64,000 nt of DNA. Source: Actinomycetota bacterium. GTDB taxonomy: Bacteria; Actinomycetota; Actinomycetes; Nanopelagicales; Nanopelagicaceae. Every line of letters begins with the position of its first letter. Positions within the stretch are counted from its first letter, which is position 1. Below the pieces are notes generated by a model that was not told the DNA's origin, did not search any database, and worked only from the letters and a program-made list of their open reading frames with translations. Location: the NCBI GenBank assembly GCA_016870795.1, contig VGAJ01000001.1:116757-180756 (forward strand), in the 5' to 3' direction. A program made the position numbers and the translations under genes. Below, in pieces: positions 54,312 through 62,161 of the stretch.

Positions 54312-54392
54312 ATCGGGAGCCAAAAGTTGGCTGAGAGGACCTCTTTGAAGGTCGACCGAGAGACCAGTTCGGTAATGCGAATTGGAAGGGAG
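54312..54392 (+). promoter_or_regulatory. TPP riboswitch
   Basis: The conserved parts of the thi-box are present in order: GGGAGCC, GGCTGAGAGGACC (with CTGAGA), and GGTAATGCGAATTGGAAGGGAG, which corresponds to the GGAUAAUGC...AGGGA part of the consensus. The final GGGAG also serves as ribosome-binding site for the next gene, seven bases before the ATG. This suggests control of translation by thiamine diphosphate. No terminator hairpin follows. Confidence 0.88.
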
Positions 54393-54399
54393 TTTAATC

Positions 54400-54984
54400 A
54401 TGTTTACTATTTTCACAGCTTGGGGCTATGAAGTATCGGCCTTGGAGTTAAGCGCAGTAATCACTTCATTCACTGCTGTACTTCTCGGGGCGCGCGGAGT
54501 AAGAATGACCTGGCCCTGGTACCTCGTTAGCGCATCACTTTATGCAATCTTCTTCTATCAAGTAGATCTAATTGCTAGTGCTCTACTTCAATTTGTCTTC
54601 ATCGCCGCAGGAATCTGGGGTTGGCTTGGATGGAATAAGACTGGCGTTATCCCTAGGTATATGAACAATAAGGAGAGATTAATCTGGCTTACAGCTTTAG
54701 TGGCATCTTGGCTTATTACTGCACCAATACTTGAAAGCATCGGCGCTGCTGCAACACTGCCAGATTCCTTCTTGCTTATCTCAAGCACTCTGGCACAGAC
54801 TGCAATGGTGCTTCAGAGAAATGAGACTTGGATTGCCTGGATTGTGATTGATATTTTTGGAACTTTTCACTACGCAAATCAAGGCTATTGGTTCACTGCA
54901 TTGCTCTATGGCGTCTTTACAATAATCGCCGTCTTTGGGTTAGAGCGTTGGAAGAAATTATCTAAGAGTGCTGAACAAATCTAA
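54400..54984 (+). CDS. pnuT: PnuC-family transporter, predicted thiamine transporter PnuT
   Basis: This 194-residue membrane protein has about seven helices and PnuC-family features such as GARGVRMTWPWYLVSASLY, FVFIAAGIWGWLGWNK and a late WIVIDIFGTFHYANQGYW. PnuC proteins carry nicotinamide riboside, riboflavin or thiamine by facilitated diffusion followed by phosphorylation. The TPP riboswitch directly upstream points to thiamine. I chose the ATG at 54400; a TTG at 54382 lies inside the riboswitch. Confidence 0.88.
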   Translation: MFTIFTAWGYEVSALELSAVITSFTAVLLGARGVRMTWPWYLVSASLYAIFFYQVDLIASALLQFVFIAAGIWGWLGWNKTGVIPRYMNNKERLIWLTALVASWLITAPILESIGAAATLPDSFLLISSTLAQTAMVLQRNETWIAWIVIDIFGTFHYANQGYWFTALLYGVFTIIAVFGLERWKKLSKSAEQI

Positions 54985-54985
54985 T

Positions 54986-55555
54986 ATGAATCAGCCTTCG
55001 CTTATTGAAATCATCACAAGCATTAAAAAGGGTAGAGCAATAGGTAATGTTGGACGAATAGTTGCAATAGATGGACCTGCTGGAGCTGGTAAAACTACTC
55101 TAGCCAATCGCCTTAAAGAAAATGTCAAAGATCAAAGTATTGAGATTGTTCATATGGATGATCTCTATGATGGTTGGCAAAACTCGCTAACCCCAGAGCT
55201 AGGTAAAGTTTTAGATACAAGCATCTGCTCTCCTGTTTCTAAAGGAAAGAGTTTTCAATATCGAAAATATAACTGGATTGAATCAAAGTTTGGCCCGCTG
55301 CTGGACTTCACTTTTCCAGAGATATTAATTCTAGAAGGTGTGGGTTCGGGCCAGAGGGTTGTTAGAAAGTATCTAGATGAGCTGATTTGGATTGACATCT
55401 ATGCTCAAGTTGGCTTACAAAGAGTCTTACAGAGAGATGGCGAATCCATTGAAAAAGAGATGGAGATCTGGCAGATGAGAGAGAATTTCCACTTTGTTGC
55501 AGACAACACTCGCGATAGCGCCACTATTCGCATTGATGGAGCAACTTTCATCTAA
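54986..55555 (+). CDS. P-loop kinase (uridine kinase-like), candidate thiamine kinase
   Basis: This 189-residue protein has a Walker A loop AIDGPAGAGKTTLANRL, HMDDLYDGW as in uridine/panthothenate-type kinases, and ILEGVGSGQRV, followed by a C-terminal lid region with RDGES and MREN. The substrate is unknown. It starts one base after the pnuT stop and is the only other gene of the TPP-controlled unit, because pknB has its own promoter inside its last codons. PnuC-type carriers need a kinase to trap the substrate, so thiamine phosphorylation is a reasonable guess. Confidence 0.75.
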   Translation: MNQPSLIEIITSIKKGRAIGNVGRIVAIDGPAGAGKTTLANRLKENVKDQSIEIVHMDDLYDGWQNSLTPELGKVLDTSICSPVSKGKSFQYRKYNWIESKFGPLLDFTFPEILILEGVGSGQRVVRKYLDELIWIDIYAQVGLQRVLQRDGESIEKEMEIWQMRENFHFVADNTRDSATIRIDGATFI

Positions 55556-55558
55556 AAT
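55553..55558 (+). promoter_or_regulatory. putative leaderless -10 element of the PASTA kinase, overlapping a stop codon
   Basis: TAAAAT, six bases (TTCCAC), then the GTG of the kinase gene. Its first three bases are the stop codon of the P-loop kinase gene. No ribosome-binding site is present. Confidence 0.5.
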
Positions 55559-55564
55559 TTCCAC

Positions 55565-57475
55565 GTGTCAGAGTTAATTGGGGAAATCATCGATGGGCGC
55601 TATCAGCTAACCCGCGTTGTTGGCTCTGGCGGAATGGCAACAATTTATGCCGCGATAGATTTAAGACTAGATCGACAGGTTGCAGTAAAAATAATGCATT
55701 CTCATCTCGCTCAAGATGAGCAGTTTGTCTCACGATTTATAAGAGAAGCCAAAGCCGCTGCATCACTTTCTCATCCCAATATCGTTGCAGTATTGGATCA
55801 AGGGTGGAATCAAGGTGGATCTCCTTGCGTTTTTATTGTCATGGAGTTAATTGAAGGTGCAACGCTAAGAGATTACCTAATCGAGCAGGGCTCACTTTCT
55901 CCTGAACGTGCCTTATCCATCATTACACCAGTTGCAAGCGCTCTTGCTGCTGCGCATAAGTTAGGAATTGTTCATAGAGATATAAAACCTGAAAACATCT
56001 TAGTCTCAAAAGAAGGTCGCATAAAGATTGCTGACTTCGGTTTAGCTCGAGGCGCACTTCTTGGAAGCACTATGACTGCGGAATCCAGTGTGATTCTAGG
56101 AAGTGTTTCATACCTCTCCCCCGAGCAGGTTCAAAGAGGAGTTGCAGACGCTAGAAGTGATATCTACTCACTTGGAATTGTTCTCTTTGAAATTCTCACA
56201 GGCCAGAAGCCATATCAAGGAGAGGATCCAGTTCAGGTTGCAATCAAGCATGTAAACGAACGAGTGCCTGCTCCTTCAACACTAAAACCCGGACTCTCAG
56301 TAGAAATTGATCAGCTAGTCCTATCCGCTACTGACATAGATCCTGATAAACGTCCAAGGGATGCAGTAGTAATGCTTGAGAAACTGCGCGAACTCTCTGA
56401 AAAGTTAGATCCGCGCAAAAGGCAGTTAAGTCTTGAGCTTGACCTGCCACCACTTGCTATAAAGGAAGTAGGAAAAAAAGATGGCGCAAAGCGCCTTCGT
56501 AGAGATAAAGATCGTGAAGTGGAAATTCCCAAAAACCAGGAGGCTGCCGTGAAAAAAGAGAAGAGTTCTTCGATTGCTAAAAAGGCGCTCTCTAAACGAG
56601 TTAAACGAAATCGTCAGATAGCAGCACTAATCGCAATCGCTCTTGGAATTGGCATTTGGTATGTAATCGTAGGCCCTGGCTCAAAGGTAATTGTTCCATC
56701 TCTTGCAGGCCTTACTGTGAAGGAAGCAACTAGTGAGCTGGCAGACCTTGGCCTTGATCTAAAGGTAGAGCGAGAAGAATTTAGTGAAGATATTCCCGAA
56801 AATAGAGTAATCAACTCAAGTCCAGCTGGCGGCGGGCGCATTTCGCCAGATGGAACAGTCGAAGTGACAATCTCAAAAGGGAAGGAGCGTTATATAGTTC
56901 CAACTCTTCAAGGACTCAAAATAGAAATTGCTGAAGGTTTAATTAAGGATAATAACTTAGTTGTCGGTGAGATTATTGAAGAATTTTCAGGTGAATTTCC
57001 CAAAGGCTTTATCATGCGAAGTAGCCCTGCAGCAGGTGAGCGTATAAAGCGTGATAGCCAAGTAACTCTCTATCTCTCTAAAGGAGTAGAGCAAGTTGGA
57101 GTTTCTAGCTATCAAGGAAAGAGCGGCGAGCAAGCCCTCAATGAACTAACTGAAGCTGGCTTTGATGTTGAAACTAAGTATGTTTTTAGTGAAGATCTGC
57201 CAATTGGAGCAGTTGTTAGTCAGATTCCAAGCGGTGGAGATATCGATAAAGGAAGCGTAATAACTTTAACTGTGTCCAAGGGATCTCAATTTGTATTTAT
57301 CCCCAATGTCTTCTCCCTAAGCGAAGCAAAAGCTGTCGATACCCTTAAAGATCTTGATTTAAAGGTGGTTGTCAAGAAAGTTGGCAATAAGAAGACGAAA
57401 GTTGTCACCAATATCTCACCAAAAGTGGGAGATAAAGTAAAACGTGGCTCAATGGTCACAATCACTGTAGGGTGA
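55565..57475 (+). CDS. pknB: Ser/Thr protein kinase with four PASTA repeats
   Basis: This 636-residue membrane kinase has a cytoplasmic catalytic domain (residues 10-280) with the Gly loop VGSGGMATIY, Lys42, HRDIKPEN (Asp139) and DFG at 157-159. A basic linker rich in Lys and Arg follows, one helix at about 351-369 and four extracellular PASTA repeats starting near 374, 442, 511 and 576. Such kinases sense murein fragments and regulate growth and division. No pbpA, rodA or pstP neighbours, unusual for the canonical mycobacterial pknB locus. The start is GTG. Confidence 0.92.
   Translation: MSELIGEIIDGRYQLTRVVGSGGMATIYAAIDLRLDRQVAVKIMHSHLAQDEQFVSRFIREAKAAASLSHPNIVAVLDQGWNQGGSPCVFIVMELIEGATLRDYLIEQGSLSPERALSIITPVASALAAAHKLGIVHRDIKPENILVSKEGRIKIADFGLARGALLGSTMTAESSVILGSVSYLSPEQVQRGVADARSDIYSLGIVLFEILTGQKPYQGEDPVQVAIKHVNERVPAPSTLKPGLSVEIDQLVLSATDIDPDKRPRDAVVMLEKLRELSEKLDPRKRQLSLELDLPPLAIKEVGKKDGAKRLRRDKDREVEIPKNQEAAVKKEKSSSIAKKALSKRVKRNRQIAALIAIALGIGIWYVIVGPGSKVIVPSLAGLTVKEATSELADLGLDLKVEREEFSEDIPENRVINSSPAGGGRISPDGTVEVTISKGKERYIVPTLQGLKIEIAEGLIKDNNLVVGEIIEEFSGEFPKGFIMRSSPAAGERIKRDSQVTLYLSKGVEQVGVSSYQGKSGEQALNELTEAGFDVETKYVFSEDLPIGAVVSQIPSGGDIDKGSVITLTVSKGSQFVFIPNVFSLSEAKAVDTLKDLDLKVVVKKVGNKKTKVVTNISPKVGDKVKRGSMVTITVG
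57468..57473 (+). promoter_or_regulatory. putative leaderless -10 element of nfo
   Basis: TAGGGT, six bases (GATTTA), then the GTG of nfo. It lies within the last codons of the PASTA kinase gene. No ribosome-binding site is present. Confidence 0.45.
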
Positions 57476-57479
57476 TTTA

Positions 57480-58346
57480 GTGCCGAAAGCAGCGAACAAA
57501 CCAAGAATTGGTGCTCATGTGCCAACTTCTGGTGGAATGGCAAAGCGAGCTATTGAATATGCCAAAACAATAAAGGCAGAGGCAATTCAGGTATTTGCTT
57601 CAAACCCCAGAGGTTGGGCCATGCCTGAGACAAATAGTGATGCTGATCAAGCATTCATTGAAAAGGCAAGTGAACTAGATATTGAAACTTATATTCACGC
57701 GCCATTTCTAATTAATTTGGGATCTCCGACCGAAGGCACCTATAAAAACTCTCTTGCATCCACAAAATACTCCCTAAAGCGAGGACGGGAGATAAAGGCT
57801 AGAGGTGTGGTAATTCACACAGGTTCTGCTGTTGATGAGGGAAATATCAAGAGCGCATGGAAGCAAATTCATGAAGGCATGATGCCAATACTTAGCGAGC
57901 TAGATGATCAAGATCCTTGGCTTCTGCTTGAACCAACCGCTGGTCAAGGTCAATCTCTAGTTAAGCGGTTAGAGGATTTAAATAATTATTTCGAAGCCCT
58001 TGAGTGGCATCCTAAAGTAGGAGTTTGTCTTGATACCTGCCATGTTTTTGCCGCAGGTCATGACATAAAGAGTAAAGGTGGTATGAGTGCAACTATTGAT
58101 TTATTGGTGGAGGTTGCAGGCACAGAGCGAATTCAACTAATTCATGCCAATGACTCTATGGATGTGCTTGGTTCCCTTAAAGATCGCCATCAAAATCTTG
58201 GAGAAGGAGAGATTGGCAGTAAACCATTTGCAGAACTTCTGGCACACCCCGCTCTTGTTGATGCTCCCCTGATTCTAGAGACTCCTGGAGAGGAACCCGA
58301 GCATGGAAGAGAAGTCGCGATGCTAATGAAAATGAGAGATAAATAA
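57480..58346 (+). CDS. nfo: endonuclease IV (AP endonuclease)
   Basis: This 288-residue TIM-barrel zinc enzyme cuts DNA at abasic sites in base excision repair. RIGAHVPTSGGMAKA-like RIGAHVPTSGGM, IHAPFLINLGSP, VIHTGS, LLLEPTAGQG, CLDTCHVFAAGHDI and HANDSMDVLGS with DRHQNLGEGEIG carry the family metal ligands. Its stop overlaps the ATG of the EamA gene by one base (TAATG). Confidence 0.95.
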   Translation: MPKAANKPRIGAHVPTSGGMAKRAIEYAKTIKAEAIQVFASNPRGWAMPETNSDADQAFIEKASELDIETYIHAPFLINLGSPTEGTYKNSLASTKYSLKRGREIKARGVVIHTGSAVDEGNIKSAWKQIHEGMMPILSELDDQDPWLLLEPTAGQGQSLVKRLEDLNNYFEALEWHPKVGVCLDTCHVFAAGHDIKSKGGMSATIDLLVEVAGTERIQLIHANDSMDVLGSLKDRHQNLGEGEIGSKPFAELLAHPALVDAPLILETPGEEPEHGREVAMLMKMRDK

Positions 58347-59206
58347 TGCAACTTAAATTGGCTCCCTGGGCTCTTCTTACAGTAGCTGCAATGTGGGGTA
58401 TCTCTTTTGTCTGGATGAAAGATATTTTAGATCAGCAGGATGTTTATAGCTTTCTAACCTCAAGATTTATCTTTGCAGCTCTGGCAATGATAATTATCAA
58501 ACCTAAAGTATTAAAACTCTTCACCAAGGAGCTAGTAAGCAAAGGTTTCATAATTGGGTTGGCCCTGGGCTCTGGTTATATTTTTCAGACTCTAGGTCTT
58601 GATCGCACCACTCCTGCCATCACTGGATTTATCACTGGCCTTTATGTCGTAATTACCCCTTTAATTGCAGCATTATTACTAAAAGAGCGAGTGACCCTGA
58701 CAATGTGGGGTTTTATTCTTTTGGCCGTAGTTGGTCTGGCAGTTCTCTCTGTTCAAGGGTGGAGCGTTGGTTTTGGAGAGTTTTTAGTGTTTCTCTCGGC
58801 AATTTTATTTGCAGTTCATATCATCATGCTCGGTGCCTGGAGCAAGAACTTTGATGCCTACGCGCTAACGGTCATGCAGTTGATTGGCTGCGCCTTTCTA
58901 TCGGCAATACCTGCTGGAATTAATGGATTCAACCTTCCCCCTGATACTCAAGTTTGGGCAGTAGTTATCTTCACAGCTGTATTTGCCACAGCGATTGCCT
59001 TTGTAATTCAAACTTGGTCTCAGGCTCGCATTTCAACTACTAAGGTTGCAGTCATACTAACTATGGAAGTGGTTTTTGCAGCTCTATTTTCTTTCGCGTA
59101 TGGAATGGAGCCCTTTACTCTTCGTCTAGCAATCGGTGGCACCTTGGTACTAATTGCCATGCTTGCCATAGTTCAGCCTAGATTTTCATCGCCTAGGGCT
59201 AGCTGA
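58346..59206 (+). CDS. EamA/DMT family transporter
   Basis: This 286-residue protein has ten predicted membrane helices in two EamA repeats. MWGISFVWMKDILDQ in the first helix and LGLDRTTPAITGFITGLYVVITPLIAALLL are typical of the drug/metabolite transporter superfamily. The substrate is not known; members export amino acids, nucleosides or other metabolites. It is co-transcribed with nfo and lies 12 bases before the threonine aldolase gene, which might suggest amino-acid export. Confidence 0.85.
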   Translation: MQLKLAPWALLTVAAMWGISFVWMKDILDQQDVYSFLTSRFIFAALAMIIIKPKVLKLFTKELVSKGFIIGLALGSGYIFQTLGLDRTTPAITGFITGLYVVITPLIAALLLKERVTLTMWGFILLAVVGLAVLSVQGWSVGFGEFLVFLSAILFAVHIIMLGAWSKNFDAYALTVMQLIGCAFLSAIPAGINGFNLPPDTQVWAVVIFTAVFATAIAFVIQTWSQARISTTKVAVILTMEVVFAALFSFAYGMEPFTLRLAIGGTLVLIAMLAIVQPRFSSPRAS

Positions 59207-59218
59207 AAGACTTAACTC

Positions 59219-60283
59219 ATGGAAGATGGCACAGAACTAATCGATTTAAGATCTGACACTGTAACTAAACCTTCATTAGAGATGCGCTCTGCGATGGCTA
59301 GCGCTGAAGTTGGCGATGATGTCTACTCCGATGATCCAACAGTCAATTCACTTGAAGAAAGAGTTGCAGAGCTATTTGGCAAAGAAGCTGCGTTATTTAC
59401 CCCAAGTGGATCTCTTGCAAATCAGTTAGCTATTCGATCCCTAGTATCTCCAGGGCAGGAGTTAATCTGTGAAACAAACTCTCACATTGCTAGAGCTGAA
59501 CTAGGAGCGGCAGCAACCTTTAGCGGAATTACAACTAGGACCTGGCTTGCCGATCGTGGGCTATTAAATGCTGCTCAAGTTTTAGATTTAGCAAAACCTG
59601 AATCTGGCCCCTATCTAGTTTCTACTACAGCTATTGCAATTGAAAACACTCATAACTTTGGCGGTGGAAGCATTCAACCAATTGAAGAAATTGCCCTTTT
59701 AGGCAGGAAAGCAAAAGAGTTAGGGCTATTTCTCCACCTTGATGGAGCAAGAATCTGGAACGCTCACGTTGCATCCGGAGTTTCTCTACTTGAGTATGGA
59801 AAGCACTTTGAAACCATTAGCGTCTGTCTTTCAAAGGGGCTAGGAGCTCCCGTTGGATCTTTGATGATCTCAAATAAAGAACGTATCTCATCTTCTAGAG
59901 TATGGCGTAAACGATATGGCGCTGGAATGCGACAGGTAGGAATTCTGGCAGCTGCTGGTCATTACGCACTAGATCACAACATCTCTCGATTAGTCGATGA
60001 TCATAGAAAGGCCAAGCGGCTAGCTATAGCCTGCGCAAGCGTTGCACCTTCGACCATCAATCCAGATTTTGTAGAGACAAATATTGTTGGACTGGACCTC
60101 TCCGGAGCAAATGTATCTGCACTTGAATTTGCCTCGGATGCAAAACAAAAAGGACTGTTGGTAAGCGCACTAGGAAAGAGTTACCTTCGATTAGTAACAC
60201 ATATGGATATTAATGATGAGGCAAATGAGAGAGCTTGCGCTATCTTGCAGGAGCTTTTAAAGCGCGCCTTCATGGCTAAGTAG
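59219..60283 (+). CDS. ltaE: low-specificity threonine aldolase
   Basis: This 354-residue PLP enzyme splits threonine or allo-threonine into glycine and acetaldehyde. DLRSDTVTKPSLEMRSAM, GDDVYSDDPTVNSLEE, LHLDGARIWNA and the PLP lysine 206 in LSKGLGAPVGS are intact. The last 27 bases overlap the convergent ogt gene. It may supply glycine. It cannot be told apart from closely related beta-hydroxy-amino-acid aldolases. Confidence 0.92.
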   Translation: MEDGTELIDLRSDTVTKPSLEMRSAMASAEVGDDVYSDDPTVNSLEERVAELFGKEAALFTPSGSLANQLAIRSLVSPGQELICETNSHIARAELGAAATFSGITTRTWLADRGLLNAAQVLDLAKPESGPYLVSTTAIAIENTHNFGGGSIQPIEEIALLGRKAKELGLFLHLDGARIWNAHVASGVSLLEYGKHFETISVCLSKGLGAPVGSLMISNKERISSSRVWRKRYGAGMRQVGILAAAGHYALDHNISRLVDDHRKAKRLAIACASVAPSTINPDFVETNIVGLDLSGANVSALEFASDAKQKGLLVSALGKSYLRLVTHMDINDEANERACAILQELLKRAFMAK

Positions 60284-60754
60284 CCACTGTTTATATTTCA
60301 ACCCATAAGCATAATTTCCTAGCCCCCCACCTGTTTTAACAATTCGATGACAAGGGACAACCAGGGCAATCAGATTTCGGGCGCAAGCACTTCCGGCTGC
60401 TCGCACCGCATCTTCTGAACCTGCTCGTTTTGCTAAATCGGCATAGGTCAGAGTTCTTCCTGGAGATATTTTTCTCATCACTCGCCATGCTGATTGCGAA
60501 AACTTCTCACCCTCTTGATCTACCTTAATTCCATCAAGGGCTCTCAAGTCTCCATCAAAGTAATCAGAAACCAAATCTGAAATTATTGGAATCTGACTTA
60601 CTTTTTTACTCTCTAACTGCCTATCTTGCTTGGAGATCGAGCATAGAAGTTCATCCTGTGATGTAAAGCCCGCAGCAATAAGGATATGTTCGCGTGATAT
60701 TAAAGAAAGAGCGCCTACTGGAGTTTTAAGAGTGGTACGAAGCAACACGGGCAA
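60257..60754 (-). CDS. ogt: methylated-DNA--protein-cysteine methyltransferase
   Basis: This 165-residue suicide enzyme removes alkyl groups from O6-guanine. The acceptor Cys135 lies in VVPCHRIVK, the helix-turn-helix arginine finger segment in TYADLAKRAGSEDAVRAAG, and GGLGNYAYGLKYKQWLL ends the domain. There is no Ada-type N-terminal regulator domain. The start could be TTG at 60754 or GTG at 60748. It overlaps ltaE at their 3' ends by 27 bases. Confidence 0.92.
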   Translation of the reverse strand: MPVLLRTTLKTPVGALSLISREHILIAAGFTSQDELLCSISKQDRQLESKKVSQIPIISDLVSDYFDGDLRALDGIKVDQEGEKFSQSAWRVMRKISPGRTLTYADLAKRAGSEDAVRAAGSACARNLIALVVPCHRIVKTGGGLGNYAYGLKYKQWLLSHEGAL

Positions 60755-60785
60755 ACCCTACTGTCTTAATTTAAGTTTGAAAATA

Positions 60786-62120
60786 CTATGAACGATCGCG
60801 AAGCATCTCGGCAACAAGGAATGCAAGCTCTAAAGATTGTGTGTGGTTAAGCCTTGGGTCACAAGCGCTCTCATATCGGGTCGCAAGATCTTCATGCGAG
60901 ATTTCCTCGCCTCCACCAACACATTCAGTTACATCATCGCCAGTTAATTCAATGTGAATTCCCCCAGGATGAGTTCCAAGCTTTTGATGAACTTCAAAGA
61001 AGCCCTTAACTTCATCTAGAACATCATCGAATTTACGGGTTTTATACCCGCTTGGAGCTTCATATGTATTGCCATGCATTGGATCGCAGACCCAAAGTAC
61101 TTTTGCGCCCGTTTTATTTACCGCTTCAATTATTCCTGGAAGAACGCTACGCACATTTTGCGCGCCCATTCTGGTGATAAATGTTAAGCGACCTGGCTCA
61201 TTATCTCGATTAAGCGCATGGATAATTTCTAGTGCGCTCTGAGCAGTTGTCTTTGGCCCTAGTTTGACTCCAATTGGATTTTTAATCTTCTTGGCAAAAT
61301 CAATATGTGCTCCATCTAATTGACGAGTGCGTTCGCCTATCCATACAAAGTGAGCTGATACATCGTAGGCATTACCAGTTCTTGAATCAATCCTCGTTAG
61401 GGCCTTCTCATACTCAAGTATTAAAGCCTCATGACTTGAGTAAAAATCAACAGTCTTAAACTCCTCAGGATTAATCCCAGCAGATCTCATGAAATCGAGA
61501 GCTCTTCCAATTTCCTTAGCCATAGCTTCATAGCGCAAACCAATACGAGAATCCTTAACAAAGCCTTTGTTCCACTCGTGAACCAAACGCAGGTCTGCAA
61601 AACCGCCTTGAGTAAAAGCACGAACTAGATTTAGCGTTGAGGCAGAGGTTTGATAAACCTTAACTAGTCGAGCAGGATTTGGGCGCCGGGCTTCTTGGGT
61701 GAACTCCAAATCATTAACAGCATCCCCGCGATATGCAGGAAGGGAAACCTCGCCTCGAGTCTCTAAATCATTACTTCTTGGCTTTGCAAACTGGCCTGCC
61801 ATTCGACCAACTTTTATTACAGGAAGGCTTGCTCCATATTGGAGAACTGCTGCCATCTGCAAGATAGTCTTAATCCGATTTCGAATTGAGTCTGCGGTTG
61901 CCCCAAGAAAAGTCTCTGCGCAATCTCCACCCTGCAACATAAAAGCCTTGCCATCTGCGGCTAGGGCTATCTTCTCTTTTAAGTTATCGCATTCACCAGC
62001 AAAAACTAGAGGCGGGAGCGACTTTAATTCTTTTACTGCCAAATCTAATTCAGCGCGATCTGGCCAATTTGGCTGTTGCGCTGCCTTAAGGGCGGGATCA
62101 AAGAGAGAATCAATTGACAT
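60786..62120 (-). CDS. aroG: 3-deoxy-7-phosphoheptulonate synthase, class II
   Basis: This 444-residue enzyme joins phosphoenolpyruvate and erythrose-4-phosphate, the entry to the shikimate pathway. It is class II (plant/actinobacterial type): FMLQGGDCAETF, RMAGQFAKPRS, YSSHEALILEYEKAL, HFVWIGERTRQLDGAHI, GVKLGPKTT and WVCDPMHGNTY. In relatives it is feedback controlled by aromatic amino acids and can bind chorismate mutase. I chose the ATG at 62120. TACCCT six bases upstream suggests a leaderless message. Confidence 0.95.
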   Translation of the reverse strand: MSIDSLFDPALKAAQQPNWPDRAELDLAVKELKSLPPLVFAGECDNLKEKIALAADGKAFMLQGGDCAETFLGATADSIRNRIKTILQMAAVLQYGASLPVIKVGRMAGQFAKPRSNDLETRGEVSLPAYRGDAVNDLEFTQEARRPNPARLVKVYQTSASTLNLVRAFTQGGFADLRLVHEWNKGFVKDSRIGLRYEAMAKEIGRALDFMRSAGINPEEFKTVDFYSSHEALILEYEKALTRIDSRTGNAYDVSAHFVWIGERTRQLDGAHIDFAKKIKNPIGVKLGPKTTAQSALEIIHALNRDNEPGRLTFITRMGAQNVRSVLPGIIEAVNKTGAKVLWVCDPMHGNTYEAPSGYKTRKFDDVLDEVKGFFEVHQKLGTHPGGIHIELTGDDVTECVGGGEEISHEDLATRYESACDPRLNHTQSLELAFLVAEMLRDRS

Positions 62121-62126
62121 GGTCAA

Positions 62127-62132
62127 AGGGTA
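62127..62132 (-). promoter_or_regulatory. putative leaderless -10 element of aroG
   Basis: On the minus strand TACCCT is followed by TTGACC and the aroG ATG. It lies in the short gap behind pfkA. No ribosome-binding site is visible. Confidence 0.45.
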
Positions 62133-62161
62133 GGCAACTTAGGGCAATCGGCGTCGGCCAA

